Shown here: one piece after another, positions 35,999-45,130 of the stretch
How the letters are laid out: each line of letters opens with the position of its first letter
Position numbering within the stretch: position 1 is the stretch's first letter
NCBI GenBank assembly: GCA_016212665.1
Contig: JACREZ010000024.1
Coordinates: forward strand, 60,319-124,318
DNA length: 64,000 nucleotides
Reading direction: 5' to 3'
From: Ignavibacteriota bacterium
GTDB taxonomy: Bacteria > Bacteroidota > Ignavibacteria > UBA10030 > SZUA-254
Translations under genes and position numbers: made by a program
Notes under the pieces: generated by a model
Databases searched by the model: none
The model's input: only the letters and a program-made list of their open reading frames with translations
Told to the model about the DNA's origin: nothing

Positions 35999-38900
35999 TT
36001 ACTTTTTCAACATCTTCCTCGAAGAAGCGCGGCAATGCCCATCAAAGTACAACGTTCCTGCTTGCGAAACTTTCACCCAATACGCTTTGCATGGACGAAG
36101 CAACTCCGACGCGGTATATCCTCCACCAAACTCAAAAAATTGTGAGACGATTTCTGTTGTTCCTCTCGTCTCCACACACCCCGGCGTTAACTCGGAACTA
36201 ATCATCCCAATCAGATTCCAACCTTCGCCCACTTCGACTGAATCTGTTTCGACTGCAACACCGGAAATACTCAGCGAATCATCAGCGGGAAATTTTAACC
36301 AATAACCGACTCCGTTTTCCAACGAGTCTTTTGTTTGATAACTTCCCTCAAATGCAAACGCGCTTGATGTAGCACTTGGAAAGAGAAATACCTTCCGGCT
36401 ATCCACGACGCGAACCGGAAGAGAAAGCATGTTCCATTTTTCTTTCACATCGCAATCCGATTGAAAAACATTTCCGAAAATAATATTCGTTACCGTTGTT
36501 CCGCTGAGGATTTCAAGAGTATCAAACGGCTCGGTAGTTTGCACCCAACCCGCACGTTGCTCTTCTGTCAGGAGATATTTTCCATACAGTAATGAATCGA
36601 ACGTGAACACACCATTTCCACCGGTGAGCCGCATCCTGTACGGCGCGGGTTCACCGATTTTTCCAAGAAAGAATCGCCAATCAGAAAGATACGGCTCGAA
36701 CGGTTGTTTACTTCCATTCCCGTTCAAATCCTGAAATTTCATTCCGCTGATGCTGCCAAATTGAAAGTTTCCGAAATTGCAGGTATCGCTTCCGCCGCTT
36801 TGTAAAAAGATACTGCACCCTCCTTCGGTCTTTACCCAACCACCTTGTTGCGCTTCGGTGAGCATGTAGTACCCGGGAGACAATCCGATGAAGCAATAAT
36901 TTCCTTGTGCATCTGTTTGTGTGAACGCGTTGGTCAATCCTCCAAGGAGAATTGTCCAGCCCTCAAGACCCGGCTCGCCATCATCACGAGTTCCGTTGCC
37001 GTTGGTGTCTTCGTACTTCACGCCGCAAATTCTTCCAAGTTGCCCATTGGCAAAATCAATTCCAGTCGCATTCATGCCGGAAGAAATTGTGAGAGAGTAT
37101 GCCCGTTGTCCCGCCCCACTTCCGCAGGTTGAAGTGGTAACATTTGGTGAACCGATTCTCGGATAACTTTGCACCCAACTTACCTTCAAACTTTCCTCAA
37201 CGGTGTATGTTCCGGCTGTGAGATTATTGAAACTATAACTTCCGCTTGAATCCGTTACTGCGCGTGCAACAAGTTGACAATCCTTGAACAGTTTGATTAC
37301 CCATCCGCTCAGTCCCGGCTCGCCTGCGATTGCGCTATCGGCGTTTACATCGTGAAACTTTTTGCCGGAGATGGAGACGAGTTGGTAGTTACCGAAGTTT
37401 TTGTTGGTAACACTATCGCCGCTTGAAATTGTAATTGTGTATGAAACAGAATCAGAAGTTCTCACCCATCCTGCCCGTTCTTCTTCTGTGATGATGTATG
37501 TTCCAGCTTCAAGACTATCGAAAGAGTAATTACCGTTTGCATCGGTGAGCGTTGTTTCGCTTGATGCGCCGGAAAGATAGATACTCCAGTTCTCCAATAT
37601 TCCATCAGCACTATCTTTGATTCCGTTGGAGTTGAGGTCGTGGAACTTCATTCCATTTAATGAACCATATTTGAAATTCCAAAAATCTTTTCCTGTAAGA
37701 CTATCTCCGTCTGAAAGTGTAATAGTGTAAAAACCTGAATCAGGAAATGTTTGTAACCAACCATTTTTAATTTCTTCAGTAAGAGTATATGAACCAGGAG
37801 AAAGGTTTGTGAATGTATAATTTCCATTTGCATCTGTGTAGGTTGTTTCATTTGAAGTACCTGAAAGAATAATTTTCCAGTTTTCTAATACTCCATCAGT
37901 GCTGTCCTTCGTTTTATTTCCGTAGCGATCGTTGAACTTGATACCGGAGATAACACCGAAATGGAGGTTCTTAAAAACTGAAACCGTCCCAGCATTGTAA
38001 TTTGCTACAATCAGGTCAACCATCCCATCGTTGTCTACATCACTCGCACACACACTTTTAGGTGATGCCCCTGTTGTGTAATTTACTTTTGCCCCAAATA
38101 CTCCATTATCATCGTTTCTTAAGACAGAGATTGTATATGAATCCTCATTAGTAACTATTACATCGCTGTTTCCATTACCATCTATATCATTTAAAATAAT
38201 TGAAGACGGAGTTACGCCCGTGGAATAATTTATTGTATTTGCAAACGTCCCATCACCATTATTTTTCAGAACAGAAAAAGTTCCGGAATTGTTATTCGCA
38301 ATTAGAACATCGTTGTCAAGGTCTGCGTCAATATCATTCACAAATAATGATATGGGAAATGGACTAATGTTATAATCAATTTTTGAAACAAATGTGCCGT
38401 CACCATTGTTTTTCAAAACAGAAAGCGTATTCGCAGTATAATTGGTTACTAATAAATCATTATCTCCATCGTTATCAATATCGCTCGTTAATACACAAAT
38501 GGCAGCGGTCCCTGTCGGGTAATCTACTTTTGTCGCGAACGTGCCATCTCCGTTGTTCATCAATATAGAGACCGAATTTCCATTATAATTGGCTGTTACG
38601 ACATCAACATCACCGTCTCCGTCTAGATCACTCGTTATGACAAAGTAGGGACGATTTCCTGTTTGATAATTTACTTTGTTTTCAAATGTGCCATCACCAT
38701 AATTTTTCAACACGGAAACGTATCCACCAAAATTTGCAAGCAGGATATCTTCATCTCCATCATTATCAATATCGTTTACACATACGGAAAAAGCAGGTAA
38801 ATCTATTGGATAATCTGCCTTTGGAGCAAAAGTCCCATCTCCATTATTTTTCATCACAGAAACTGAAGCTGAGATATAATTTGCTGTTAGAATGTCTGCA

Positions 38901-40048
38901 TCTCCATCATTATCCACATCACTTGCAAAAATAGAACGTGGACGAACACCTACAGTGTAATCCATTTTTGCAGAAAAAGTGCCTGGGCTAGAAACTGTTG
39001 CAACAGAAAACTGCCAATGCCACCCATTCGTCAAACTATCTCCACTTGCACTAAGTATGTTTTTGGTAAGCGTAACATTTACAATTTCTCCCGCTTTAAA
39101 ATCTGTTGTTGGGTTAAATGTAATAGCCGTATCACCACTCAGAGTAATTGTTCCGGCGTGCTTCCCGCTCTGCGAGCCGTGAACGAGAATGTTGCTTGTG
39201 TTTAATGTTGCCGTGTTCATTGCAACATTGAACGTGGCGGAGATGTTGGTGGACTTGGAGATGTTGAGGGCGTTTTGAGATGGAGAAACAGATTTTACTT
39301 GTGGGTCCCATCCGTTTTCATGGAAGAGTGAATCGATTTCTGCAATGTCAAGTGCCTTATTATATATTCTAAAATCATCAAGTTTCCCCTTGAACATTTC
39401 CCATAATCCTCCAATTGTTCCAAACCTACATCCTACATTGGTGTTGTAATAATCACTTGATGATACTATGAAAGAAATATCTAATGTACCATCTATATAA
39501 AATTTATATGTATTCCCATTTTTTATTAAGGAGAAAAAGTACCATTTATTTTGCTGAAAGTTTGTTTTTGTTCCAGCAACAACTGCAGAATCCCAAGCAG
39601 ATCCATTACCAACCGAGTAATTCATCTTTCCCTGCGGAAAATAATTATAAGAAATGGATATGCCGTTATGCGGATAAGTATTGAAAATGGTTTGCATTGT
39701 TTTTGAAATGTCAGACGTGTTGAACCATCCTGTGATGGAATATGTTGACCATCCCAAATTAAAAATTGGCGTACTCTGTTCTAGTATGTAATGATCTACA
39801 CCATTAAAACTAAACGCTTTATTTGCACCTCCAAATCTATCGGCTGTTAGAATTGCACCAAAAACAGTTCCATTATTTCCATTTCCACTTTCATCATTTG
39901 CATTTCCGTTGAAAGGATAGTAAGCAACAAGTCCGGAGTCAAGCGCAACAGTGTTCGCATCGGGTTGGTATTCCTGCGCATCAACCTCCACTAAAAAGCA
40001 AATCACAAAAAGTATGGCGGTGAGTGTAAAGTGTATGGTATGTTTCAT
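35999..40048 (-). CDS. Large secreted LamG/VCBS/SdrD_B protein lacking its T9SS sorting domain
   Basis: The 1349-aa protein has a signal peptide (1-24, ending VDAQ). Its domains are: a LamG/concanavalin-like domain (about 35-235), a Big_5-like Ig domain (250-350), about eight FG-GAP/VCBS blades (355-730, SDIDNDGDNDLLVTNY), five SdrD_B-like domains (735-1200, GMKFHDLNSNGIKDS), and the WNMLSLPV...AYWVKV module (1203-1333) shared with the 952-aa protein. There the module is followed by a linker and a sorting domain. Here the protein stops 16 residues after AGTL with SRKMLKK, and hairpin elements begin 40 bp later. Loss of the sorting domain by truncation is inferred, so export past the outer membrane may be impaired. 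Its 5' end has been duplicated upstream (40802-40885, 41635-41745). Confidence 0.85.
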   Translation of the reverse strand: MKHTIHFTLTAILFVICFLVEVDAQEYQPDANTVALDSGLVAYYPFNGNANDESGNGNNGTVFGAILTADRFGGANKAFSFNGVDHYILEQSTPIFNLGWSTYSITGWFNTSDISKTMQTIFNTYPHNGISISYNYFPQGKMNYSVGNGSAWDSAVVAGTKTNFQQNKWYFFSLIKNGNTYKFYIDGTLDISFIVSSSDYYNTNVGCRFGTIGGLWEMFKGKLDDFRIYNKALDIAEIDSLFHENGWDPQVKSVSPSQNALNISKSTNISATFNVAMNTATLNTSNILVHGSQSGKHAGTITLSGDTAITFNPTTDFKAGEIVNVTLTKNILSASGDSLTNGWHWQFSVATVSSPGTFSAKMDYTVGVRPRSIFASDVDNDGDADILTANYISASVSVMKNNGDGTFAPKADYPIDLPAFSVCVNDIDNDGDEDILLANFGGYVSVLKNYGDGTFENKVNYQTGNRPYFVITSDLDGDGDVDVVTANYNGNSVSILMNNGDGTFATKVDYPTGTAAICVLTSDIDNDGDNDLLVTNYTANTLSVLKNNGDGTFVSKIDYNISPFPISLFVNDIDADLDNDVLIANNNSGTFSVLKNNGDGTFANTINYSTGVTPSSIILNDIDGNGNSDVIVTNEDSYTISVLRNDDNGVFGAKVNYTTGASPKSVCASDVDNDGMVDLIVANYNAGTVSVFKNLHFGVISGIKFNDRYGNKTKDSTDGVLENWKIILSGTSNETTYTDANGNYTFTNLSPGSYTLTEEIKNGWLQTFPDSGFYTITLSDGDSLTGKDFWNFKYGSLNGMKFHDLNSNGIKDSADGILENWSIYLSGASSETTLTDANGNYSFDSLEAGTYIITEEERAGWVRTSDSVSYTITISSGDSVTNKNFGNYQLVSISGKKFHDVNADSAIAGEPGLSGWVIKLFKDCQLVARAVTDSSGSYSFNNLTAGTYTVEESLKVSWVQSYPRIGSPNVTTSTCGSGAGQRAYSLTISSGMNATGIDFANGQLGRICGVKYEDTNGNGTRDDGEPGLEGWTILLGGLTNAFTQTDAQGNYCFIGLSPGYYMLTEAQQGGWVKTEGGCSIFLQSGGSDTCNFGNFQFGSISGMKFQDLNGNGSKQPFEPYLSDWRFFLGKIGEPAPYRMRLTGGNGVFTFDSLLYGKYLLTEEQRAGWVQTTEPFDTLEILSGTTVTNIIFGNVFQSDCDVKEKWNMLSLPVRVVDSRKVFLFPSATSSAFAFEGSYQTKDSLENGVGYWLKFPADDSLSISGVAVETDSVEVGEGWNLIGMISSELTPGCVETRGTTEIVSQFFEFGGGYTASELLRPCKAYWVKVSQAGTLYFDGHCRASSRKMLKK

Positions 40049-40095
40049 GGTGTTACTTCCCCAAAATGTATTTATAAATTTAGTACATCAAAATT

Positions 40096-40512
40096 TTATT
40101 GCGGCTTGTTAATTCTTTCTAAAACTTGTTGTGGTGTTACTCTGCCTCGTTCTGTTCTATCAAAGTCAGTATCGAAACTGACTATTTCTAAATTGTATTT
40201 CTCTGCGGCTGTGTATTGGTAGGCGTCGTCAAAGTCAAGTTTGAAGCGTTTCGAGACAAATACAATGGTTTCCAGTTCTTCGTGGAACAAACGAATTTGC
40301 TCTATTTTTCTATGCACGAAAACATCGTGAATAAAATTCAGAAATTCGTCGTGTAAATTTCGATAGAAAAGAATAAGCCCTACTGAATCAACAGAAAATT
40401 CTGAAATGAATATCGAACGAGATGAAACTCTCCGTAGAAATTCCTTGGCTTCTTCCTTCCGCTCCTGCTGAAGGATAATTTCTAAAAAGACATTCGTATC
40501 AACGAGATACAC
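40096..40512 (-). CDS. PIN-domain toxin (VapC-like), intact copy
   Basis: The 138-aa protein starts at GTG 40512 (MYLVDTNVFLE). PIN-fold acidic residues are visible at D5, in LDFDDAYQYTAAEKY and in SFDTDFDR near the C-terminus. These coordinate metal for RNA cleavage in VapC toxins. The gene overlaps the upstream DUF2281 antitoxin gene by 14 bp, the classic arrangement of a type II toxin-antitoxin pair. A second, broken copy of the pair lies immediately upstream. Confidence 0.85.
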   Translation of the reverse strand: MYLVDTNVFLEIILQQERKEEAKEFLRRVSSRSIFISEFSVDSVGLILFYRNLHDEFLNFIHDVFVHRKIEQIRLFHEELETIVFVSKRFKLDFDDAYQYTAAEKYNLEIVSFDTDFDRTERGRVTPQQVLERINKPQ

Positions 40513-40720
40513 CTTGTCTCCACAACTTTGTTACTGCGTGTTGTAATTCAACAGACGTGTATTCATCCCTCATATCTTTTAACGCTCCCTCCCAATCAAA
40601 TTTCCATGGCATTTCTGATTCAGGCTCTTGTTGTTCAATCATTCTTTCAACAATAACCTCAACTTCCTTTTGTTTTTTAGGAGGGAGTTTCTCAATTTTT
40701 TCTACTAATGTAGTGCTCAT
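40499..40720 (-). CDS. DUF2281/VapB-like antitoxin
   Basis: The 73-aa protein has an N-terminal helical LVEKIEKLPPKKQKEVEVIV segment typical of DUF2281 antitoxins. The C-terminal part (WEGALKDMRDEYTSVELQHA) would contact the toxin. It is paired with the PIN toxin by a 14-bp overlap. It is paralogous to the antitoxin at 41353-41574, most clearly at the C-terminus (LKD-[MV]-R...SVELQH). Confidence 0.8.
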   Translation of the reverse strand: MSTTLVEKIEKLPPKKQKEVEVIVERMIEQQEPESEMPWKFDWEGALKDMRDEYTSVELQHAVTKLWRQGVSR

Positions 40721-40801
40721 ATATTTTAATGTAATTATTTCGATTGACCGTACAATGTTACAAATTCATCGGTTCAAAAACAACGTTTGCTTACTTGTGC
40801 C

Positions 40802-40885
40802 TCAACCGCCGCCAAAAAGCAAAGTCAACGACTCGTAGAGCACAAAAAGTATGGCGGTGAGTGTAAGTTGTATGGTATGTTTCAT
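40802..40885 (-). pseudogene. Duplicated leader of the 1349-aa gene, copy B
   Basis: The frame MKHTIQLTLTAILFVLYESL ends at a stop after 27 codons. The first 15 residues match the signal peptide at 40048 (MKHTIHFTLTAILFV). The DNA match extends about 50 bp into the 5' untranslated region. A 17-nt insert (40824-40840) breaks the leader frame. Confidence 0.75.
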
Positions 40886-40932
40886 GGTGTTCCTTCCCCA
40901 AAATGTATTTAAAAATTTAGTACATCAAAATC

Positions 40933-41365
40933 TCATTGTTGTTTGTTCAGCCGTTCTAAAACCTGTAGTGGTGTTACTCGTCCTCGTTCGGTTCTATCAA
41001 AGTCAGTATCTCTACGAGCCGTAGGCAAAACTTACTATTTCTAAATTGTATTTCTCAGCGGCGGTGTATTGGTAGGCGTCGTCAAAATCTAAATTGTATT
41101 TATTACTATGGTCAATCAACTTCCTCAGGTCGTGTGCAGGTAGTTTAACGGGTTGTATCTTCCCATCAATTATTTCTTCTTGTACGAATTCTGTGAATTT
41201 TTCTTTCATTCTCTTCTTTGCTAATATTATTCCGATGGTATGAAGAGAAAATTCTGAAATGAACAAGACTTCTGAAGTCATTCGCTCGAAGAAGTGTTCG
41301 ACCTCTGCCGCCCTCTCCTGCCCTAAAAAGTATTCAATAAATACATTGGTATCTATAAGATACAT
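40933..41365 (-). pseudogene. PIN-domain toxin, second copy broken by a 16-bp insert
   Basis: The open frame starts at ATG 41365 (MYLIDTNVFIEYF) and ends prematurely at 41012 after LEIVSFAYGS (117 aa). The lost C-terminus, DTDFDRTERGRVTPLQVLER and a few more residues, is still encoded in another frame down to a stop at 40933. Compared with the intact toxin, the break is exactly a 16-bp insertion at 41011-41026. The final acidic residues of the PIN site are lost, so the toxin is probably inactive. It overlaps its antitoxin gene by 13 bp. Confidence 0.85.
41011..41026. repeat. 16-17-bp micro-insert, one of three copies
   Basis: The minus-strand sequence GCCTACGGCTCGTAGA here resembles the plus-strand insert GTCAACGACTCGTAGAG at 40824-40840 and 41684-41700 (13 of 16 identical). 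All three are absent from the reference copies, namely the intact toxin and the leader at 40048. Confidence 0.7.
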
Positions 41366-41574
41366 TCCTCGCTCCACCACTCAAGTGACTTGTGCTGTAA
41401 CTCGACAGAGGACATTCTCACATCTTTTAACATCCCCTTCCATTTCGGATTCAACTTCGCGGATTTTGGAGTTTGCTGTTTGCCGAGGAACATATCAATA
41501 AATTCTTCAACCTCACCATAATGTTCCGGGTGTAACTGATGTATTTTTTCTTCTATTACTGCAACTGCATTCAT
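41353..41574 (-). CDS. DUF2281-like antitoxin, second copy
   Basis: This 73-aa protein, MNAVAVIEEKIHQLHPEHYG at its N-terminus, ends with MLKDVRMSSVELQHKSLEWW, matching the C-terminal region of the first antitoxin. It appears intact although the partner toxin is disrupted. The two antitoxins have diverged more in the N-terminal half, so the duplication is not very recent or the pairs had different specificities. Confidence 0.75.
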   Translation of the reverse strand: MNAVAVIEEKIHQLHPEHYGEVEEFIDMFLGKQQTPKSAKLNPKWKGMLKDVRMSSVELQHKSLEWWSEECIL

Positions 41575-41634
41575 GTGGCATTCCTTAATTTGTGGAGTAA
41601 AAATACTAAAGTTCAGTTATAAAGCAAAAACATG

Positions 41635-41745
41635 TTAGAAATCAGTCAGTATTCCTGCACTACAACCTCCACCAAAAAGCAAAGTCAACGACTCGTAGAG
41701 CACAAAAAGTATGGCGGTGAGTGTACGTTGGATGGTATGTTTTTT
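41635..41745 (-). pseudogene. Duplicated leader of the 1349-aa gene, copy C
   Basis: Codons for KKHTIQRTLTAILFVLYESL are followed by a stop. The initiating ATG has become AAA. This copy carries the same 17-nt insert (41684-41700). It also matches the original further on (TATTCCTGC region), so it was once a longer copy. Confidence 0.7.
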
Positions 41746-41781
41746 TGAATCGCTCCTCTTGAATCTCACACATCCTTCTAC

Positions 41782-41812
41782 AAAAAAGCCGACACTTTTC
41801 AGCATCGGCTTT
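41782..41812 (-). terminator. Rho-independent terminator of the 629-aa T9SS gene
   Basis: On the minus strand AAAGCCGA pairs with TCGGCTTT across a 12-nt loop and is followed by T-rich DNA. It is homologous to the hairpin at 13074-13104. Confidence 0.85.
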
Positions 41813-41822
41813 CTTTGGAACA

Positions 41823-41881
41823 TTGGTTACTTATGTACTGAATACTCAAATACTCAAATACTCATGTACTCACCATCTCAA
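41823..41881. repeat. ACTCAAAT word repeats directly after a T9SS stop codon
   Basis: The plus strand reads GTACTGAATACTCAAATACT and further variants between the terminator and the stop codon at 41882. A shorter, similar block lies at 13108-13131 behind the 952-aa gene. Confidence 0.7.
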
Positions 41882-43771
41882 CTACTTAATAAGTATCATC
41901 CGCTTCACTTCACTGAACGAACCGGCGGAAAGTTTGTACATGTACACGCCGCTCGATAATCCTGAGGCGTTGAATGTTACTTTCTTCTCTCCGGCTTCCT
42001 GCATTCCTTGAACAAGGGTTGCGACTTCGTTGCCGAGAAGATTATACACTTTCAATGTAACGACGCCTGTAACGGGTAATGAATAACTGATAACGGTTGC
42101 AGGGTTAAACGGATTCGGATAGTTTTGCGCTAACCTGTACTCTGTAACAACATTGGGAGTTTCACCGACGCTAAGCACTTCGTTTGGATTCAACACTACA
42201 TCAATTTGCTGAACTTCATTTTCCATGCTGATAGAAATATCGTTTGCATAGTCGTCATCATAATTCATTAAATTAGAAACAAGGAAGTAGTCTCCTTTTT
42301 CCAATCCTTCAATCTCAAACGAACCGTCGAGGTCGGAGACTGCACAGCCGACAAGTTCTCCCTGTGTATTCACTGCATAGAGTAGCGCTCCATCCAGCGC
42401 ATTTCCCGCGCGTTGCTTCACCGTGCCGAGAACAAATCCCGCGCTGTTGCGGTGGCGAATCGGACGTAAGTTGAAATTGATATTCGGAATCACATCGCTT
42501 GCTGAAACAACAAGTGTATCGGCTTCTCTCCAGTTCAACGTCGGTGTTCCGTCTAACCGGAAGTATGTTGATTTATAACCGCGAGCCCAACTTAATAAAA
42601 TGTATGCGCCGGGTTCCATATTCGAGAGAGTGTATCCCCCAGACGCTGTGTCGGTCTGTGTGTAATATTTCGTGTAACGTATTCCGTTGTTGACTTTTTT
42701 GTATGCATAGATAAACGCATTCAACGGCAATGTTCCGGCTGAGTCTGATACCGTTCCGGTAATTCCATTGTTATACACCGGAACCGGGTCGAGCGTCATG
42801 TTGATGTCGGTGATATTTCCGGTAATTGCAATTCTATCTGCTTCAGCAAATGTTCGTTTGTCGTTCCAGAATTCAGGTAATAAGAATCGGTCGGAAGAAA
42901 ATGCATACACGACAACAGTATCATTCTGTTTCAAAGTCAAAGAAAAGAAACCAAGTGAATCTGTTGTCGTTTGAAGCTTACGCCGGTGTAAATCATGCCC
43001 GAAATTTCTGTTAATGAGATACGCGCTTACCCATGCTCTCTTTTGGTGTGGTGCGTCGTATATGTAGTCATCCACACGACCCGTGAGAGTATAAAATGTT
43101 GGTGGTACAAACTTCGCTAAACCAACGGTGAGGATGAGCGAATCATTTTCAAGGACAGTCACTTTTGTGGCAGTTTGTATTGTCGCGGCATTATCATAAA
43201 ACTCTCCAACAAATCCGGGAGCGGATGAGAACATGTAATACTCGCCCGTCCGTAATCGAGCAGAGAAGAAACCGTTGCTATCGGTCGGAACAAAAATCGG
43301 ATTTCCTGCTGAGTTCAATGCGGGAATGAATTTCACTCCGCCGCGTCCAATCGGAACATTCGCTGAATCGTTCACCAACAGCCCACTGATTTTTCCAAAC
43401 GTAAATACCGGAGCGAGGACTGTTGCTTCAACCATAGTTGACGGCGCGCTTTCAACTCTGTTCACCACCGAGGTAACATAATACGAATAGGTTCTTCCGG
43501 CTTGTACATAAAAATCAGTGAACGTTCTGTAATGTGTTGACCAGATTCGGATAAAGCGGGAATTTGAATCACTCAGTGAACCGATTTTTTTGTAGATGTT
43601 AAACTTCGCCCATGTGTTGACAGAATCTTGTTGCCACATAAGATTGACCTTCGGGTATCGTCCCGAATAATCTACTGTTGCAGTAAGATTGGATGGAGGA
43701 TTCGACTGTGTCGAACTCCACGCTGGGAGAAGGAACAAACTGATGATGAGAAGTACAAGAATTCGTTTCAT
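41882..43771 (-). CDS. T9SS-secreted protein with carboxypeptidase-regulatory-like domains
   Basis: The 629-aa protein has a signal peptide (about 1-21), a fibronectin-III-like domain (23-115), and four carboxypeptidase-regulatory-like beta-sandwich domains (about 130-520; for example GKISGLLVNDSANVPIGRGG, GYTLSNMEPGAYILLSWARG and GSFEIEGLEKGDYFLVSN). A T9SS sorting domain closes it (about 548-629, EVKRMILIK). No catalytic domain is visible. Such regulatory-like domains are usually structural modules in surface proteins. A palindromic hairpin lies 60 bp upstream, and a conserved word-plus-terminator arrangement lies downstream. Confidence 0.88.
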   Translation of the reverse strand: MKRILVLLIISLFLLPAWSSTQSNPPSNLTATVDYSGRYPKVNLMWQQDSVNTWAKFNIYKKIGSLSDSNSRFIRIWSTHYRTFTDFYVQAGRTYSYYVTSVVNRVESAPSTMVEATVLAPVFTFGKISGLLVNDSANVPIGRGGVKFIPALNSAGNPIFVPTDSNGFFSARLRTGEYYMFSSAPGFVGEFYDNAATIQTATKVTVLENDSLILTVGLAKFVPPTFYTLTGRVDDYIYDAPHQKRAWVSAYLINRNFGHDLHRRKLQTTTDSLGFFSLTLKQNDTVVVYAFSSDRFLLPEFWNDKRTFAEADRIAITGNITDINMTLDPVPVYNNGITGTVSDSAGTLPLNAFIYAYKKVNNGIRYTKYYTQTDTASGGYTLSNMEPGAYILLSWARGYKSTYFRLDGTPTLNWREADTLVVSASDVIPNINFNLRPIRHRNSAGFVLGTVKQRAGNALDGALLYAVNTQGELVGCAVSDLDGSFEIEGLEKGDYFLVSNLMNYDDDYANDISISMENEVQQIDVVLNPNEVLSVGETPNVVTEYRLAQNYPNPFNPATVISYSLPVTGVVTLKVYNLLGNEVATLVQGMQEAGEKKVTFNASGLSSGVYMYKLSAGSFSEVKRMILIK

Positions 43772-43830
43772 GACGAACTTTCTAAAAAATGAATGTGAAA
43801 TAAATCGCTGTGCGAGCGTGAAAACATTCT

Positions 43831-43860
43831 TTTCTAACCGATAATATATCCGGTTAGAAA
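43831..43860. other. Inverted repeat between lhgO and the 629-aa T9SS gene
   Basis: TTTCTAACCG and CGGTTAGAAA are perfect 10-base arms around a 10-nt AT-rich loop. It could terminate lhgO transcripts or be an operator for the T9SS gene. Two single relics of the 21-bp repeat core lie nearby (about 43876-43893 and 43957-43972). Confidence 0.5.
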
Positions 43861-43967
43861 TTCAACAAGTTAGACTCAACTATCGAATGCGGGTTTAATG
43901 TACTCTTTATTTAATTTTGAAAAAAATAATTCGCATTGAAGTTGAACAAACATTTCTGCAATCGGAG

Positions 43968-45101
43968 TTAAGAGATGAAATTTTCAACAACGTTCTTCCC
44001 TATTTCCCTCGCGCAGGTCAATCCTGGCGATTCAATTCCGATAAGATTCACTAATCCCGGAAACCCTCGCTTGCTTTCTTCTGAAATGATGAAATCCTTC
44101 GCTCCATCCCCCGGCTTCTGCACTTTCGGTCGAACACCGATTTGGTCGGGAGATAAATCTTCTAATTCTAAAGCAGGAAAATATCGTTTCACAGATTGAT
44201 AAAAACGTTCTTTTTTTGATTCATCGAACTTGTACCAATCTTCCTCAGGCGTCGAGAAACAGTATTCCTGGTCGGGACCTAATTTGATTTGTCCCCCTTT
44301 ATCAAGAGTTATGTGCGTGCCAAGTCCGACATGATTTTTCAGAGGCACGGGATAAATCAAACGGGAAACTAGTTTACTTTTTGATGAAGCAACACGGAAA
44401 TAATGTCCACGATTCGGATACAAACGATATCCTGCTTCGTCTATATTCACTCCGAACCGTTCCGCAACTTTATCGGCTACAAGTCCGGCAGAGTTGATGA
44501 CAAACTTCGCTCTCAATTCAAGATGTTCTCCGCTTCGTTCTTTCAACAGGAGTTTGTATCCGTCTGACTTCTCAATCACAGAAAGAAATTCAACCCCAAA
44601 AATTATTTCCGCACCGTTTGATTTTGCTTCTACCATATACGCCTTCATCAACTCGTGAGAATCCACAATTCCTGTTGAAGGAACCAGCAATGCTGAAACA
44701 CATTGGATATTCGGTTCAAGTTTTCTTGCTTGCGTTGCAGTAAGAAATTGGATTTCAGGGACACCGTTTGTCTCGCCCTGCTTCTTTAATCGTTCAAGTT
44801 CCGGTTCTTCATCAGCCGTAACCGCAACGATTAATTTTCCGCATCGGTTGTACCATACGGTATTCCGTTCGCAGTACGAGTAAAGATTTTTGTTGGAAGG
44901 AACACAGAAAGTTGCCTTGAGAGAATTCGTAGCATAGTAAATTCCTGAATGAATGACCTCACTGTTTCGACTGCTCGTCTCCTGCCCGAACGATTCGTGT
45001 CGCTCGATGAGTAATGTCGAAAATCCTTTCGCTGATGCTTCTGCCGCGCATGCAAGCCCGACGACCCCACCACCGATAATTACCACCGAAAAATCAATCA
45101 T
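43968..45101 (-). CDS. lhgO: L-2-hydroxyglutarate oxidase-like FAD enzyme
   Basis: The 377-aa protein is a DAO-fold flavoenzyme with the dinucleotide motif GGGVVG (10-15) followed by E33. It has the family-typical SSRNSEVIHSGIYY and, near the C-terminus, the substrate/FAD segment with GLVNLIGIESPGLTCA. LhgO-type enzymes oxidise L-2-hydroxyglutarate to 2-oxoglutarate and pass electrons to the membrane quinone pool or oxygen. No csiD or gab genes are adjacent, so here it probably serves metabolite repair. The reading frame is complete and of family length. The start lies close to word-repeat DNA. Confidence 0.88.
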   Translation of the reverse strand: MIDFSVVIIGGGVVGLACAAEASAKGFSTLLIERHESFGQETSSRNSEVIHSGIYYATNSLKATFCVPSNKNLYSYCERNTVWYNRCGKLIVAVTADEEPELERLKKQGETNGVPEIQFLTATQARKLEPNIQCVSALLVPSTGIVDSHELMKAYMVEAKSNGAEIIFGVEFLSVIEKSDGYKLLLKERSGEHLELRAKFVINSAGLVADKVAERFGVNIDEAGYRLYPNRGHYFRVASSKSKLVSRLIYPVPLKNHVGLGTHITLDKGGQIKLGPDQEYCFSTPEEDWYKFDESKKERFYQSVKRYFPALELEDLSPDQIGVRPKVQKPGDGAKDFIISEESKRGFPGLVNLIGIESPGLTCAREIGKNVVENFIS

Positions 45102-45130
45102 GCAAAGAAGGAAAAAAAGTAATGGAGAGT

